This document shows, piece by piece, positions 26,122-35,734 of a DNA stretch of 64,000 nucleotides (position 1 is the first letter of the stretch; each line of letters begins with the position of its first letter). Source of the DNA: Micromonospora radicis (GTDB lineage: Bacteria > Actinomycetota > Actinomycetes > Mycobacteriales > Micromonosporaceae); the NCBI RefSeq assembly GCF_003583405.1, contig NZ_QXEC01000007.1, forward strand, positions 1 through 64,000, given 5' to 3'. The notes beneath the pieces were generated by a model that was not told the origin of the DNA, made no database searches, and was given only the letters and a program-made list of their open reading frames with translations. A program made the translations under genes and the position numbers.

Positions 26122-27717
26122 ATGGCGGAGTTCGACTACATCGTGGTGGGTGCGGGTTCGGCCGGTTGCGTGCTGGCCAACCGGTTGACCGAGGATCCGG
26201 CCAGCCGCGTACTGCTCATCGAGGCCGGCGGCTGGGACAGCAGCCCCTGGGTCCGCATCCCCAAGGGATTCAGCCGGCTGATGGACGACAAGCGCACCGC
26301 CTGGCACTACCCCACCGAGGTACGGCCGGGGCACCAGGAGATCTGGCAACGCGGCCGACTGGTCGGCGGCTCAAGCTCCATCAACGGCATGGTGTACGCC
26401 CGCGGCGACCGGATCGACTACGACGAGCTGGAACGACTCGGCAACCCCGGCTGGGGCTGGGACACCATGCTGCCCATCTTCAAACAGCTGGAGGACAACC
26501 CCCTCGGCCCCTCCGACGTACGCGGCACCGGCGGCCCGCTGCGGCTGTCCACCGCCACCGGCACCGATGAGATCTGCGAGGAGACCATCGCCGCCGGCGA
26601 GGAGCTGGGCTGGAAGCGGGTCGACGACCTCAACGCCGACGACGGCCAACGGATCGGCTACCTGATGGCGACCATCCGCGACGGTCGCCGCAGCAGCGCC
26701 GCCGACGCCTTCCTGCACCCGGTGCGCCACCGACCCAACCTGACCGTCGTCGTCGACACGCTCGTACGGCGTGTCCTGGTCGAGAACGGGCGGGCCGTCG
26801 GCGTCCGCACCCACCGCGGCGGCCAGACCGTCGACTACCGGGCCGCCGCGGAGGTGATCCTCGCCGCCGGGGCACTGGCCTCACCGCAACTTCTCCAGGT
26901 CTCCGGCGTCGGACCGGCGGAAACGCTCCGCGCCGCCGGCGTCGACGTGCTGCTCGACCGACCCCGGGTCGGCACCGGCATGCGCGAGCACCGCACCACC
27001 CCGATGCAGTTCCGGTTGGCCGGCCGCGCCGGCTACAACCCGCGACTCAACGGGCCACTCGGCCAGGCCCGGGAGATGCTGCGCTACCTGTTCACCCGAC
27101 GCGGACCGCTGGCCCTTCCCGTGTACGACGTCGGCGCGTACATCCGGTCCGGGCCCGAGGCCGGACACCCGGACGCGCAACTGCTGATCGCGCCGTTCTC
27201 GGCCGCGCCCCGGCGCCCCGGACGGGCGATCGAACTCGAAGCCGAGTCGGGCCTGATGGCCCAGGTGACGGTGACCCGGCCGGAGAGCCTGGGCAGCCTC
27301 GCCATCACCTCGGCCGACCCCGGCACCCCGCCCCGGATCGTGGCGAACTACTTCGACGCCGCACACGACCGTCGGGTCGCCATCGGCGCCCTGCGCCGGG
27401 CCCGGGAACTCTTCGCCACCGGCCCGATCGCCAAGCGGATCACCGCCGAGACGCTGCCCGGACCGGCCGTCCAGGACGACGACGAGATCGTCCAGGCCGG
27501 TGTGGCGCTCGGCTACTGCGGCTACCACGCCGTCGGCACCTGCGCGATGGGGCCGGGGGACGACTCCGTGGTCGACCCGCAGCTGCGGGTCCGGGGCGTG
27601 GCCGGGCTGCGCGTGGTGGACGCCTCGGTGCTGCCGGTCATCGTCTCGGGGTACATCAACGCCCCGGTGATGGCGCTGGCCTGGCGGGCGGCCGACCTGA
27701 TCAGGACCGCCGGCTGA
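26122..27717 (+). CDS. GMC family FAD oxidoreductase (choline/alcohol dehydrogenase-like)
   Basis: A 531-residue glucose-methanol-choline oxidoreductase. The N-terminal FAD motif is YIVVGAGSAGCVLANRL. GMC signature 1 is GRLVGGSSSINGMVYARG (about residues 80-97) and signature 2 is ILAAGALASPQLLQVSGVG (about 250-268). The C-terminal active-site region is YHAVGTCAMG, with the catalytic His. It probably oxidises a primary alcohol to an aldehyde; choline and polyethylene-glycol-type substrates occur in the family. ATG 26122 is chosen because the motif starts within 6 residues. Monocistronic. Confidence 0.9.
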   Translation: MAEFDYIVVGAGSAGCVLANRLTEDPASRVLLIEAGGWDSSPWVRIPKGFSRLMDDKRTAWHYPTEVRPGHQEIWQRGRLVGGSSSINGMVYARGDRIDYDELERLGNPGWGWDTMLPIFKQLEDNPLGPSDVRGTGGPLRLSTATGTDEICEETIAAGEELGWKRVDDLNADDGQRIGYLMATIRDGRRSSAADAFLHPVRHRPNLTVVVDTLVRRVLVENGRAVGVRTHRGGQTVDYRAAAEVILAAGALASPQLLQVSGVGPAETLRAAGVDVLLDRPRVGTGMREHRTTPMQFRLAGRAGYNPRLNGPLGQAREMLRYLFTRRGPLALPVYDVGAYIRSGPEAGHPDAQLLIAPFSAAPRRPGRAIELEAESGLMAQVTVTRPESLGSLAITSADPGTPPRIVANYFDAAHDRRVAIGALRRARELFATGPIAKRITAETLPGPAVQDDDEIVQAGVALGYCGYHAVGTCAMGPGDDSVVDPQLRVRGVAGLRVVDASVLPVIVSGYINAPVMALAWRAADLIRTAG

Positions 27718-27733
27718 AACGTCCAGCCGCAGC

Positions 27734-27850
27734 GCGGGTGAAACGTCCGGCCCGCGGGCCCCGGTAGCCGGTCGAGGGCGAACCAGCCCCACTCCGCGGC
27801 CTCGCCGTCCGGCTCGCCCACCCGGTCCGTTGCCCCGGTGTCGGAGGCCA
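27734..27850 (-). pseudogene. Possible Nudix hydrolase C-terminal remnant
   Basis: On the minus strand a short frame reads GEPDGEAAEWGWFALDRLPGP. This resembles the C-terminal EWxWFxLDxLP stretch of Nudix proteins. There is no Nudix box upstream and the frame then runs into the GMC gene in antisense. It is probably a fragment left by deletion. Weak evidence, based on one motif. Confidence 0.35.
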
Positions 27851-28047
27851 CCATCCGTATGGCATCCTAGGCAGCTAGGTCATATCCGGTCGTGCTGCGC
27901 CGACCTGGGAATGCCCCCCGCCCCGAAGACTGTGACCTGCGTTACCAAGGGGCCGGGCGGGAATCAGGACGGCGATCACGGGTTGCAGCCAGGTGTGATG
28001 GTCGTACTTCAGCCTGCCCTCTTTCCGTACCGTCCGGAGTCGGCCCG

Positions 28048-29328
28048 ATGACCGCCGTCGACCCGGCCGCGCCGCCGAAGCCGGTGATGCCGGGTGACCT
28101 GATGACCCCGCGGCAACGTCTGCGGCTCATCCTCGTCCTCGGCTCACTGATCGCCGTGGGTCCGCTGACCATCGACATGTATCTGCCGGCCCTACCGGCC
28201 ATCGTCGACGACTTCGGGACGACCTCGGCGGCGGTGCAGCTGACGCTGACCGGCACGCTGATCGGTCTGGCCCTGGGCCAGCTGCTGATCGGCCCGCTCT
28301 CCGACGCGGTGGGACGCCGGAACCCGCTGATCGCGGGTACCGCGCTGCACATCGTGGCCTCGGTGGGCTGTGCCCTCGCCCCCAGCATCGGGGTGCTCGG
28401 GGCGCTGCGGGTCGTCCAGGGGTTGGGCGCCGCGGCCGCCGCCGTCATCGCCATGGCGGTGGTACGCGACCTGTTCAGCGGCTCGTCCTTCGCCCAGCTG
28501 CTCTCCCGGCTGCTGCTGGTGATGGGCGCCGCGCCGGTGCTGGCGCCGACGCTCGGCAGCGAGTTGCTGCGCTGGACGCAGTGGCGGGGGGTCTTCGCGG
28601 CCCTGGTGGTCTTCGGGGTGCTGCTGATGTTGGTCGCCATGTTCGGGCTGCGGGAGACGCTGCCACCCGAACGCCGGCAGCGCGGCGGCGTGCTGCCCAC
28701 CGTCCGGCTCTACGGCTCCCTGCTGCGCGACCGCCCCTTCGTCGGGCTGGTGCTGGTCGCCGGGCTGGCGATGGCCGCGATCTTCGCGTACGTCGGTGGT
28801 TCCTCCTTCGTCCTGCAGGGGCAGTACGGCCTCGACGAGCAGCAGTTCGGCTTCGCGTTCGGTGCCGGCGCGATCGGCCTGATCGCGGCGACCCAGACCA
28901 ACGTACGACTGCTACGCCGCTACTCTCCGCAGCGCATCCTGCTGGCCGCGCTGCTCGTGGGCGCCACCGCCGCGCTGGTGCTGCTCGCGGTCGCGGTGAC
29001 CGGGTTCGGTGGGCTGCCGGCCGTGCTCGCATCACTGTGGGTGGTGCTCGCCGCCACCGGTCTGGCCATGCCGAACGCCCCGGCGGTGGCCCTGAGCCGG
29101 CACGGTGAGGCGGCCGGTACCGCGTCGGCCCTGCTCGGCGCGGTGCAGTTCGGCATCGGGGCGGTGGCCGCCCCGATGGTGGGCGTCTTCGGCACCGGCG
29201 CGGTGGCGATGGCCCTGGTGATCGCTGGTGGTCTGGTCGCGGCGCTGCTGGTCCTGCTGCTCGTGGTCCGCCCGGCCCGGCTGACCGTCGAGGTGGAGCC
29301 CGAGCCGGTGGCCGTCGCGGCGCACTGA
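28048..29328 (+). CDS. Bcr/CflA-type MFS multidrug exporter
   Basis: A 426-residue transporter with 12 helices. It has the Bcr/CflA start RLILVLGSLIAVGPLTIDMYLPALPAIVDDFGTTSAAVQLTLT and the MFS motif A GPLSDAVGRRNPLIAG (about residues 85-100). The family exports bicyclomycin, chloramphenicol and other drugs by proton antiport. ATG 28048 follows CGGAG. The Val/Glu-rich cytoplasmic tail is unremarkable. No local regulator. Confidence 0.9.
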   Translation: MTAVDPAAPPKPVMPGDLMTPRQRLRLILVLGSLIAVGPLTIDMYLPALPAIVDDFGTTSAAVQLTLTGTLIGLALGQLLIGPLSDAVGRRNPLIAGTALHIVASVGCALAPSIGVLGALRVVQGLGAAAAAVIAMAVVRDLFSGSSFAQLLSRLLLVMGAAPVLAPTLGSELLRWTQWRGVFAALVVFGVLLMLVAMFGLRETLPPERRQRGGVLPTVRLYGSLLRDRPFVGLVLVAGLAMAAIFAYVGGSSFVLQGQYGLDEQQFGFAFGAGAIGLIAATQTNVRLLRRYSPQRILLAALLVGATAALVLLAVAVTGFGGLPAVLASLWVVLAATGLAMPNAPAVALSRHGEAAGTASALLGAVQFGIGAVAAPMVGVFGTGAVAMALVIAGGLVAALLVLLLVVRPARLTVEVEPEPVAVAAH

Positions 29329-29338
29329 GGCGAACCGG

Positions 29339-29475
29339 TCAGACCTCGCCCGTCTCGACCAGGCGGGCGAGGTTCGCCCACGCCAGCCGGGTGCTCCGTC
29401 TCGTCGTCCGCGGCGTCGAACTCGTGCACCTGGCCGCTCATGCCCGCCGGCACCCGCCACCTGGCCAGCGCCGTC
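29339..29475 (-). pseudogene. SRPBCC/AHSA1 protein remnant, frameshifted
   Basis: Minus-strand fragment. The upstream part reads ARWRVPAGMSGQVHEFDA, matching the N-terminal half of AHSA1-type SRPBCC proteins. After about 10 codons the frame changes and the end reads TRLAWANLARLVETGEV then stop, the usual C-terminus of the same family. The middle 70-80 residues are missing. So this is an internally deleted, frameshifted relic. Confidence 0.6.
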
Positions 29476-29482
29476 CGGCGGC

Positions 29483-29645
29483 GTGAACGCAGTGCAGACG
29501 TACCGCCCTCTCGCCTCCTCGACGCTGGGTGAGGGCTCGCTGGCCCTCCAGGCCAGCGGTGGGTCGGCACCGAATCCCCGCTTCTTCACCGGTTTTCTCA
29601 CCACGCCCCAGGCGGCGGTCGGTCTGCTGGCCGTGGCCGTGAGGC
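29483..29645 (+). pseudogene. SWIM-type zinc-finger protein N-terminal remnant
   Basis: Plus-strand fragment encoding YRPLASSTLGEGSLALQASGG, then NPRFFTGFLTTPQAAVGLLAVA. I recall this as the conserved N-terminus of large actinobacterial SWIM zinc-finger family proteins. The conservation stops there and no SWIM CxCxnCxH motif follows. It is a truncated relic beside the SRPBCC fragment. Confidence 0.45.
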
Positions 29646-29712
29646 CGTCGGCCGGTGCCAGCCGGTCGGCCCGCGCCGGTTTGACCGGGGCCGCAGCGGG
29701 CAGGAGCAGCCT

Positions 29713-30999
29713 ATGCCGGTTGAGTTGATGGGACGCGTGGACGACACACTGACGTTGGCGATCCAGGGGTACGGGTGGTTGCCCAACCGTCTGCGGGCGG
29801 GCGACACAGACGTGTTCCGGACCCGGCTGGCCGGTCAACGGGCGGTGGCGCTGCACGGCCCCGACGCGGTGCGCTTCTTCTACGACGAGCGGCACGTACG
29901 GCGGGGCGGTGGCGTACCGGAGCCGTTGCAGGCGACGCTGTTCGGCAAGGGGGCGGTGCACACCCTCGACGGCGAGGCGCACCGGGTCCGTAAGGCGATG
30001 TTCACCGCGCTGCTGATGGACCGGGGGTTCGGTGCCCTGGTGGAGCGGGCCGAGGCGGCCTGGGACGGCGCCGCCCGCTCCTGGGTGGGGCGGCCGGTGG
30101 TGTTGTTCGACGAGGCCGCGCAGGTGCTCACCCGGGCCGTCGCCGACTGGGCCGGGATTCCGGTCGACCGGGACGACGAAGCGGCACTGGCGGCCGATCT
30201 GGTCGCGATGGTGGACGGTTTCGGCACGGCGGGGCCGCGGCACTGGCGCGCGCGGCGGGCCCGGGTACGGCGGGAACGCTGGCTCGCCGGGCTGGTCACC
30301 GGGATCCGGGACGGCCGGGTCGGTGCGCCGCCGAACTCGGCGCTGGTCGCGGTGGCCGAGCACCGCGAGGCGGATGGCCGGCTGCTGGATCCGCGGGTCG
30401 CCGCGGTGGAGTTGCTCAACATTCTCCGCCCGACGGCCGCGGTGACCTGGTTCGTCACCTTCGCCGGTCATGCCCTGCACCGCTGGCCGCGGTACCGGGA
30501 CCGGCTCGCTGCGGGCGACTCCACCTTCGCCGAGGCGTTCGCTCATGAGGTGCGTCGGTTCTACCCGTTCGCGCCCTTCGTGGGTGGGCGGGCGGTGACG
30601 GACCTGACGTGGCAGGGCACCGAGATCCCGGCCGGTGCCATCGTGCTGCTCGACCTGTACGGCCAGAACCACGACGCCCGGCTGTGGCCGGATCCGTACC
30701 GGTTCGATCCGGACCGCTTCGTCGGTCGGGAGATCGGGGCGTTCGACCTCATCCCGCAGGGTGGCGGTGATCCCCGTACCGGGCACCGTTGTCCCGGTGA
30801 GCAGATCACCGTGGCGCTGCTGCGCGCCCTGTCGATCCGGTTGGCGCGGCTCGACTACCAGGTGCCCGACCAGGATCTGGACATTCCGCTGCACCGGATT
30901 CCGACGCGCCCGAACAGCGGCGTGGAGATCGTCGTCGTTGCCGCGCGCCGGCCCGCGCTGCGGCACGCCGGTGATGCGCCGGGGTCGGCGGCGGGCTGA
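29713..30999 (+). CDS. CYP152-type fatty-acid P450 peroxygenase
   Basis: A 428-residue P450. The I-helix lacks the acid-alcohol pair and instead has an Arg-Pro (R239-P240) in NILRPTAAVTWFVTFAGHALH. This is the hallmark of hydrogen-peroxide-using CYP152 enzymes (BS-beta, SP-alpha, OleT), where Arg binds the fatty-acid carboxylate. The heme loop is IPQGGGDPRTGHRCPGEQ, ligand about C360, also typical of the group. Expected reaction: alpha/beta-hydroxylation or decarboxylation of free fatty acids with peroxide and no redox partner. ATG 29713 follows GCAGGAGC. Monocistronic. Confidence 0.9.
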   Translation: MPVELMGRVDDTLTLAIQGYGWLPNRLRAGDTDVFRTRLAGQRAVALHGPDAVRFFYDERHVRRGGGVPEPLQATLFGKGAVHTLDGEAHRVRKAMFTALLMDRGFGALVERAEAAWDGAARSWVGRPVVLFDEAAQVLTRAVADWAGIPVDRDDEAALAADLVAMVDGFGTAGPRHWRARRARVRRERWLAGLVTGIRDGRVGAPPNSALVAVAEHREADGRLLDPRVAAVELLNILRPTAAVTWFVTFAGHALHRWPRYRDRLAAGDSTFAEAFAHEVRRFYPFAPFVGGRAVTDLTWQGTEIPAGAIVLLDLYGQNHDARLWPDPYRFDPDRFVGREIGAFDLIPQGGGDPRTGHRCPGEQITVALLRALSIRLARLDYQVPDQDLDIPLHRIPTRPNSGVEIVVVAARRPALRHAGDAPGSAAG

Positions 31000-31066
31000 C
31001 CGTCACGCAAACGTGCCCGACCGGGGGCTGGAACTATCGGCGCCGTCCGGGCGACCATGTGTGTAG

Positions 31067-31135
31067 CTGAACGGCGTCGCGCGCCGCCATCCCCGGGGGC
31101 AGGGCCCGGCCGCACCGGCTCGCGACGCCGTTCAG
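31067..31135. terminator. Long-looped inverted repeat, likely terminator
   Basis: Perfect 15-bp arms CTGAACGGCGTCGCG / CGCGACGCCGTTCAG separated by 39 bases that can themselves fold. It lies 68 bases after the P450 stop and well before the ABC operon. A terminator is likely; a regulatory RNA element is possible. Confidence 0.55.
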
Positions 31136-31224
31136 CATCTCTCCTGCCGGGTCGGCGGCATCGGCCGCGGGTGCCGCCCGACGGGTGAAGAAGACCTCAC
31201 CGACTTCCGTCCCGCTGATCTTGC

Positions 31225-31259
31225 TGTTAGCTTCTTGCCAGTATCTTGCAAGAGCAACA
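31225..31259. promoter_or_regulatory. Imperfect inverted repeat upstream of metal-chelate ABC operon
   Basis: TGTTAGCTTCTTGC and GCAAGAGCAACA form a bulged dyad around 9 bases. TCTTGC also appears twice as a direct repeat. The dyad ends 20 bases upstream of the GTG at 31280, in a less GC-rich stretch suited to a promoter. It does not resemble the iron box seen elsewhere in the window. Confidence 0.45.
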
Positions 31260-31279
31260 GTAGTGCAGATTGGGGCACG

Positions 31280-32368
31280 GTGACCGTCACCGCCCTCGCC
31301 ACGGGTGAACAAGATCTGCTCGGAATCGCGGCACAGCGCCGCCGCACCGGGCTCTGGCTGCTCGCGCTGACCGCCGGGCTGCTGGTCACCGGCGTCGTCG
31401 CGGTCGGCTCCGGTGCCGTCGGCATCCCGCCGCCGACGGTGGCCCGGATCATCGGACACCACCTCGTCGGTCTGCCCGGCGAGGTGACGTGGACGCCTCC
31501 GCAGGAGGCCATCGTCTGGCAGGTCCGCCTCCCCCGGGTGCTGCTCGGCATGCTCGTGGGTGCCGGGCTGGCCGTGTGCGGAGTGGCGTTGCAGGCCATG
31601 GTGCGCAACGTCCTGGCCGATCCGTACCTGCTCGGAATCAACTCCGGCGCCTCCAGCGGCGCCGCCGCGGCGATCCTCTTCGGCGCCGGTGCCGGCTTCG
31701 GCCAGTACGCGCTGTCCACCAGCGCCTTCCTCGGCGCGCTCGCGGCGTCCCTGCTGGTCTTCCTGATCGCCCGCAGCGGCGGCCGGGTCACCTCCATCCG
31801 GCTGCTGCTCTCCGGCGTCGCCGTCGGCTACGCGCTGTACGCGACCACCAGTTTCCTGATCTTCGCCTCGGGTTCCGCCGAGGGCGCCAGATCGGTGATG
31901 TTCTGGCTGCTCGGATCGCTCGGGCTGGCCCGCTGGAACGCCCTGCTGGCGGTGGCCGCGATCGTGCTGATCGGCACCATCGGTTACCTGACCGTGGTCG
32001 GACGGCGGCTCGACGTGCTGGCCATCGGCGAAGAGACCGCGCAGACCCTGGGGGTGTCACCGGACCGTTTCCGGCTGCGCCTGCTCGTCCTGGTGTCGTT
32101 GAGCGTCGGGGTGCTGGTCTCCGCCGCCGGCAGCATCGGCTTCGTCGGCCTGGTCGTCCCGCACCTGGCCCGGCGCATCGTCGGGGCACCGCACGTCCGG
32201 GTGGTGCCGGTCGCCGCGCTGCTCGGGGCGATCCTGCTGGTCTGGGCCGACGTGCTCGCCCGGATGCTGCTGGCGCCGCAGGAGATCCCGATCGGCATCA
32301 TCACCGCTCTGCTCGGCGCGCCCTTCCTGCTGGTCCTGATCCGTCGTCTGCACGCCACCGGCGCATGA
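31280..32368 (+). CDS. FecCD-type ABC permease for metal chelate/cobalamin
   Basis: A 362-residue membrane permease with about ten helices of the BtuC/FecCD fold. Conserved parts are VRLPRVLLGMLVGAGLAVCGVALQAMVRNVLADPYLLGINSGAS (about 80-123) and GSIGFVGLVVPHLARRIVG (about 285-303), the coupling region. Members move ferric siderophores, heme, cobalamin or other metallophores. GTG 31280 has GGGG upstream; an ATG at 31235 would start inside the operator dyad. First gene of a four-gene operon. Confidence 0.88.
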   Translation: MTVTALATGEQDLLGIAAQRRRTGLWLLALTAGLLVTGVVAVGSGAVGIPPPTVARIIGHHLVGLPGEVTWTPPQEAIVWQVRLPRVLLGMLVGAGLAVCGVALQAMVRNVLADPYLLGINSGASSGAAAAILFGAGAGFGQYALSTSAFLGALAASLLVFLIARSGGRVTSIRLLLSGVAVGYALYATTSFLIFASGSAEGARSVMFWLLGSLGLARWNALLAVAAIVLIGTIGYLTVVGRRLDVLAIGEETAQTLGVSPDRFRLRLLVLVSLSVGVLVSAAGSIGFVGLVVPHLARRIVGAPHVRVVPVAALLGAILLVWADVLARMLLAPQEIPIGIITALLGAPFLLVLIRRLHATGA

Positions 32369-32393
32369 GCGCCCCAGCTGTTGAGAGGTACCG

Positions 32394-33370
32394 ATGAAGA
32401 CCATCCGGGTCGCCGCCACCGCCGCCACGCTGCTGCTGGTCGCCGCCGGCTGCGGCGGCAACGCCGACGCGCCGACCGCCGCCGGCCCGGGCTACCCGGT
32501 CACCGTCACCAACTGCGGCGTGGACGTGACCTTCGCCGCCGCGCCGCAACGGGTCGTGCTGCTCAAGAGCGCGGCCGTACCGTACCTGCACGCGCTCGGG
32601 GTGCTCGACCGGGTCACCGCCCGCGCCGGCCAGTACCCGACGGAGTACTACGACGCCGCGACCCTCGCCGAGCTGGACCGGATCCCGCTGCTGACCGACA
32701 AGACCGACACCAGCGGCCACCTCCAGATCTCCAAGGAGGTGGTGATCGGTCAGCAGCCGGACCTGGTCCTCGGCGAGGTGGACAACCTCTCCCGCGACAC
32801 GCTCTCGGCCGTCGACATCCCGCTGCTCGAGGAGCCGGCCATGTGCCCCGGCAGCACCGCCGTGCCGAGCTTCGACGACGTCTACCGCCAGCTGGAGACC
32901 TACGGTCGGGTCTTCGGCCGCGAAGCCGAGGCGGCCACCGCGGTCACCGCGCTGCGGGACCGGACGGCGAAGATCCAGGCTGCGGCGGGTACGGCTGCCG
33001 AGCGCACCGCGGCGGTGCTGTACCCGACCGTCGGCGGCGGCACCACGTACGCCTACGGCACCGCCAGCATGGCCCACCCGCAGCTTCGCGCCGCCGGCCT
33101 GCGCAACGTCTTCGGTGATGTCCAGGAGCGGGTCTTCGAGGTCACCGTCGAGGAACTGCTCGGGCGCGACCCCGACGTGCTGATCCTGCTCCACGGCGAC
33201 GGTGATCCCACCGCCGTGGCGCAGGCGCTGACCGGGCTGCCCGGCGCCGAGAAGCTCACCGCGGTACGCGACGGCCAGGTGATGACCCAGCTGTTCAACT
33301 TCACCGAGCCGCCCTCCCCGCTGTCGGTCGACGGTCTGGAGCGGATCGTGCGGCGCTTCGGGGACGGCAC

Positions 33371-33374
<4 letters not shown>
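32394..33374 (+). CDS. Metal-chelate-binding lipoprotein (TroA/FepB-like)
   Basis: A 326-residue substrate-binding lipoprotein, lipidated at about C20 (VAAGC). The mature protein begins YPVTVTNCGVDVTFAAAPQRVV, the common opening of iron-siderophore binding proteins. It has two lobes joined by a long helix and ends FTEPPSPLSVDGLERIVRRFG. It delivers ligand to the permease just upstream. Ligand is unknown: siderophore is the default, cobalamin or another metallophore is possible. Confidence 0.85.
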
Positions 33375-34152
<778 letters not shown>

Positions 34153-34156
<4 letters not shown>

Positions 34157-34848
34157 GCACGCAGGAGCGGATCAACGCGTACTGGACCGGCCGGGCGCCG
34201 GACTACGACGCGTACCAGCAGCGGCCCGACCGGTTCGACGCCGACCAGCGGGCCTGGGCCCGGATCTGGGCCGAGGCCCTGCCGGCGGCACCGTCGGACG
34301 TGCTCGACGTCGGCACCGGCACCGGCCAGGTCGCCATGGTGCTGGCCGGACTCGGACACCGGGTCACCGGCATCGACCTGGCCGAAGGGATGCTCGCCGA
34401 GGCCCGCCGGCACGCGGCCACCGTCGCCGACGGCCCGACCATCCGGTACGGCGACGCCGTGCGACCCGACTTCCCGCCCGCCAGCTTCGACGCGGTGACC
34501 AGCCGCTACCTGATGTGGACGCTGCGCGAGCCGAAGACCGCGGTGGCGAACTGGATGCGGCTGGTACGCCCCGGTGGGATCGTCGCCGTGGTGGACAGCA
34601 CCTGGTTCCCCGACGGCCTCGACAACGCCTCGGAGAACTTCACCGACCACTACGACGCCGACGTCCGGGCCGCGCTTCCGTTGGCCACCGCCACCTCCAT
34701 CGACCAGACCGTGGCGATACTGGAGGCGGCGGGCCTGACGCAGGTCACCGCCACGGCGCTGACCTCGATCTACGAGCTGGACCGGCAGTACGGTGTCGCG
34801 CCGAACCACGAGCACCAGATGCAGTACCTGGTCACCGGGCGGGTCTGA
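34153..34848 (+). CDS. Class I SAM-dependent methyltransferase of the ABC operon
   Basis: A 231-residue methyltransferase with motif I VLDVGTGTGQVAMVLAGLGHRVTGIDLAEGML (about residues 50-81) and later MRLVRPGGIVAVVD. ATG 34153 overlaps the ATPase stop, so it is part of the uptake operon. A methyltransferase in an uptake operon may modify the imported chelate, for example to release the metal. This is inference; substrate unknown. Confidence 0.8.
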
Positions 34849-34857
34849 GCGGGCGCC

Positions 34858-34879
34858 GCGCCGACGCCCCGGTCGGCGC
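34858..34879. terminator. Short terminator-like hairpin
   Basis: GCGCCGAC / GTCGGCGC with a 6-base loop, between the converging methyltransferase and metallophosphoesterase genes. Confidence 0.4.
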
Positions 34880-34882
34880 CGT

Positions 34883-35716
34883 TCAGCCGGCCGGCAGGAT
34901 CCGCCGGATCGGCTGGGGGCTGTCGCCACGACGCCGCCACTCGCGCGGGTAGCCGAGCGACACCTCCTCGAACCGCACGCCGTCGTGCCAGCTGGTCCGC
35001 GGAATGTGCAGGTGCCCGTAGACCACCGCGGCGGCCCGGAACCGCAGGTGCCAGTCGGCGGTACGGGTGGTGCCGCACCACTGCGCGAACTCCGGGTACC
35101 ACAGCACGTCGGTCGGCTCCCGCACCAGCGGATAGTGGTTGACCAGCACGGTGGGCCGGTCGGGTGGCAGCGCGGCCAGCCGCCGCTCGGTGTACGCCAC
35201 CCGCGCCGCGCACCACGCCTCGCGGCTGTCGTACGGCTCCGGGTGCAGCAGGAACTCGTCGGTGCAGACCACGCCGGAGCGTTCGGCGATGCGCAGCGAC
35301 TCCGCCTTGGTGCTCGCTCCCGGTGCCAGGAACGAGTAGTCGTAGAGCACGAAGAGCGGCGCCACGGTCACCGGACCGTCGGCGCCCTCCCACACCGGGT
35401 ACGGATCCTCCGGGGTGTGCACGCCGAGCCGGCGGCACAGCTCGACCAGCTGCCGGTAACGCGCCTCACCCCGCAGCGTCACCGGGTCCGCCGGCACCGT
35501 CCACAGCTCGTGGTTGCCGGGGGCCCAGACGACCGTGCCGAACCGTTCCCGCAGCAGCCGCAACGCCCACTCGACGTCCTCGAACCGGTCGGCGACGTCA
35601 CCGGCCACCAGCAGCCAGTCGTCCGGCCGGTCGGGCCGCAGCGCGTCGACGACCGCCCGATTCTCCGCGTACGAGACATGAAGGTCGCTGACGCCCAGCA
35701 GCTGCGGTCCACCCAT
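34883..35716 (-). CDS. Calcineurin-like metallophosphoesterase
   Basis: A 277-residue phosphoesterase with the five metal-binding blocks: GVSDLHVSY (residues 8-16), LVAGDVADRF, APGNHELW, VNHYPL and YGHLHIPR. It probably hydrolyses a phosphomonoester or diester with a two-metal centre. Cytoplasmic. It lies 18 bases after the DUF6817-like gene on the same strand, probably co-transcribed. No specific substrate indicated. Confidence 0.88.
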   Translation of the reverse strand: MGGPQLLGVSDLHVSYAENRAVVDALRPDRPDDWLLVAGDVADRFEDVEWALRLLRERFGTVVWAPGNHELWTVPADPVTLRGEARYRQLVELCRRLGVHTPEDPYPVWEGADGPVTVAPLFVLYDYSFLAPGASTKAESLRIAERSGVVCTDEFLLHPEPYDSREAWCAARVAYTERRLAALPPDRPTVLVNHYPLVREPTDVLWYPEFAQWCGTTRTADWHLRFRAAAVVYGHLHIPRTSWHDGVRFEEVSLGYPREWRRRGDSPQPIRRILPAG

Positions 35717-35734
35717 CGCCGTCGATAGTAGCCA

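Noticed and set aside
31000-31279. Cobalamin riboswitch upstream of the FecCD-type operon
   Set aside because: I looked for the B12-aptamer blocks because of the transporter type, but none are present; only the two inverted repeats are there.
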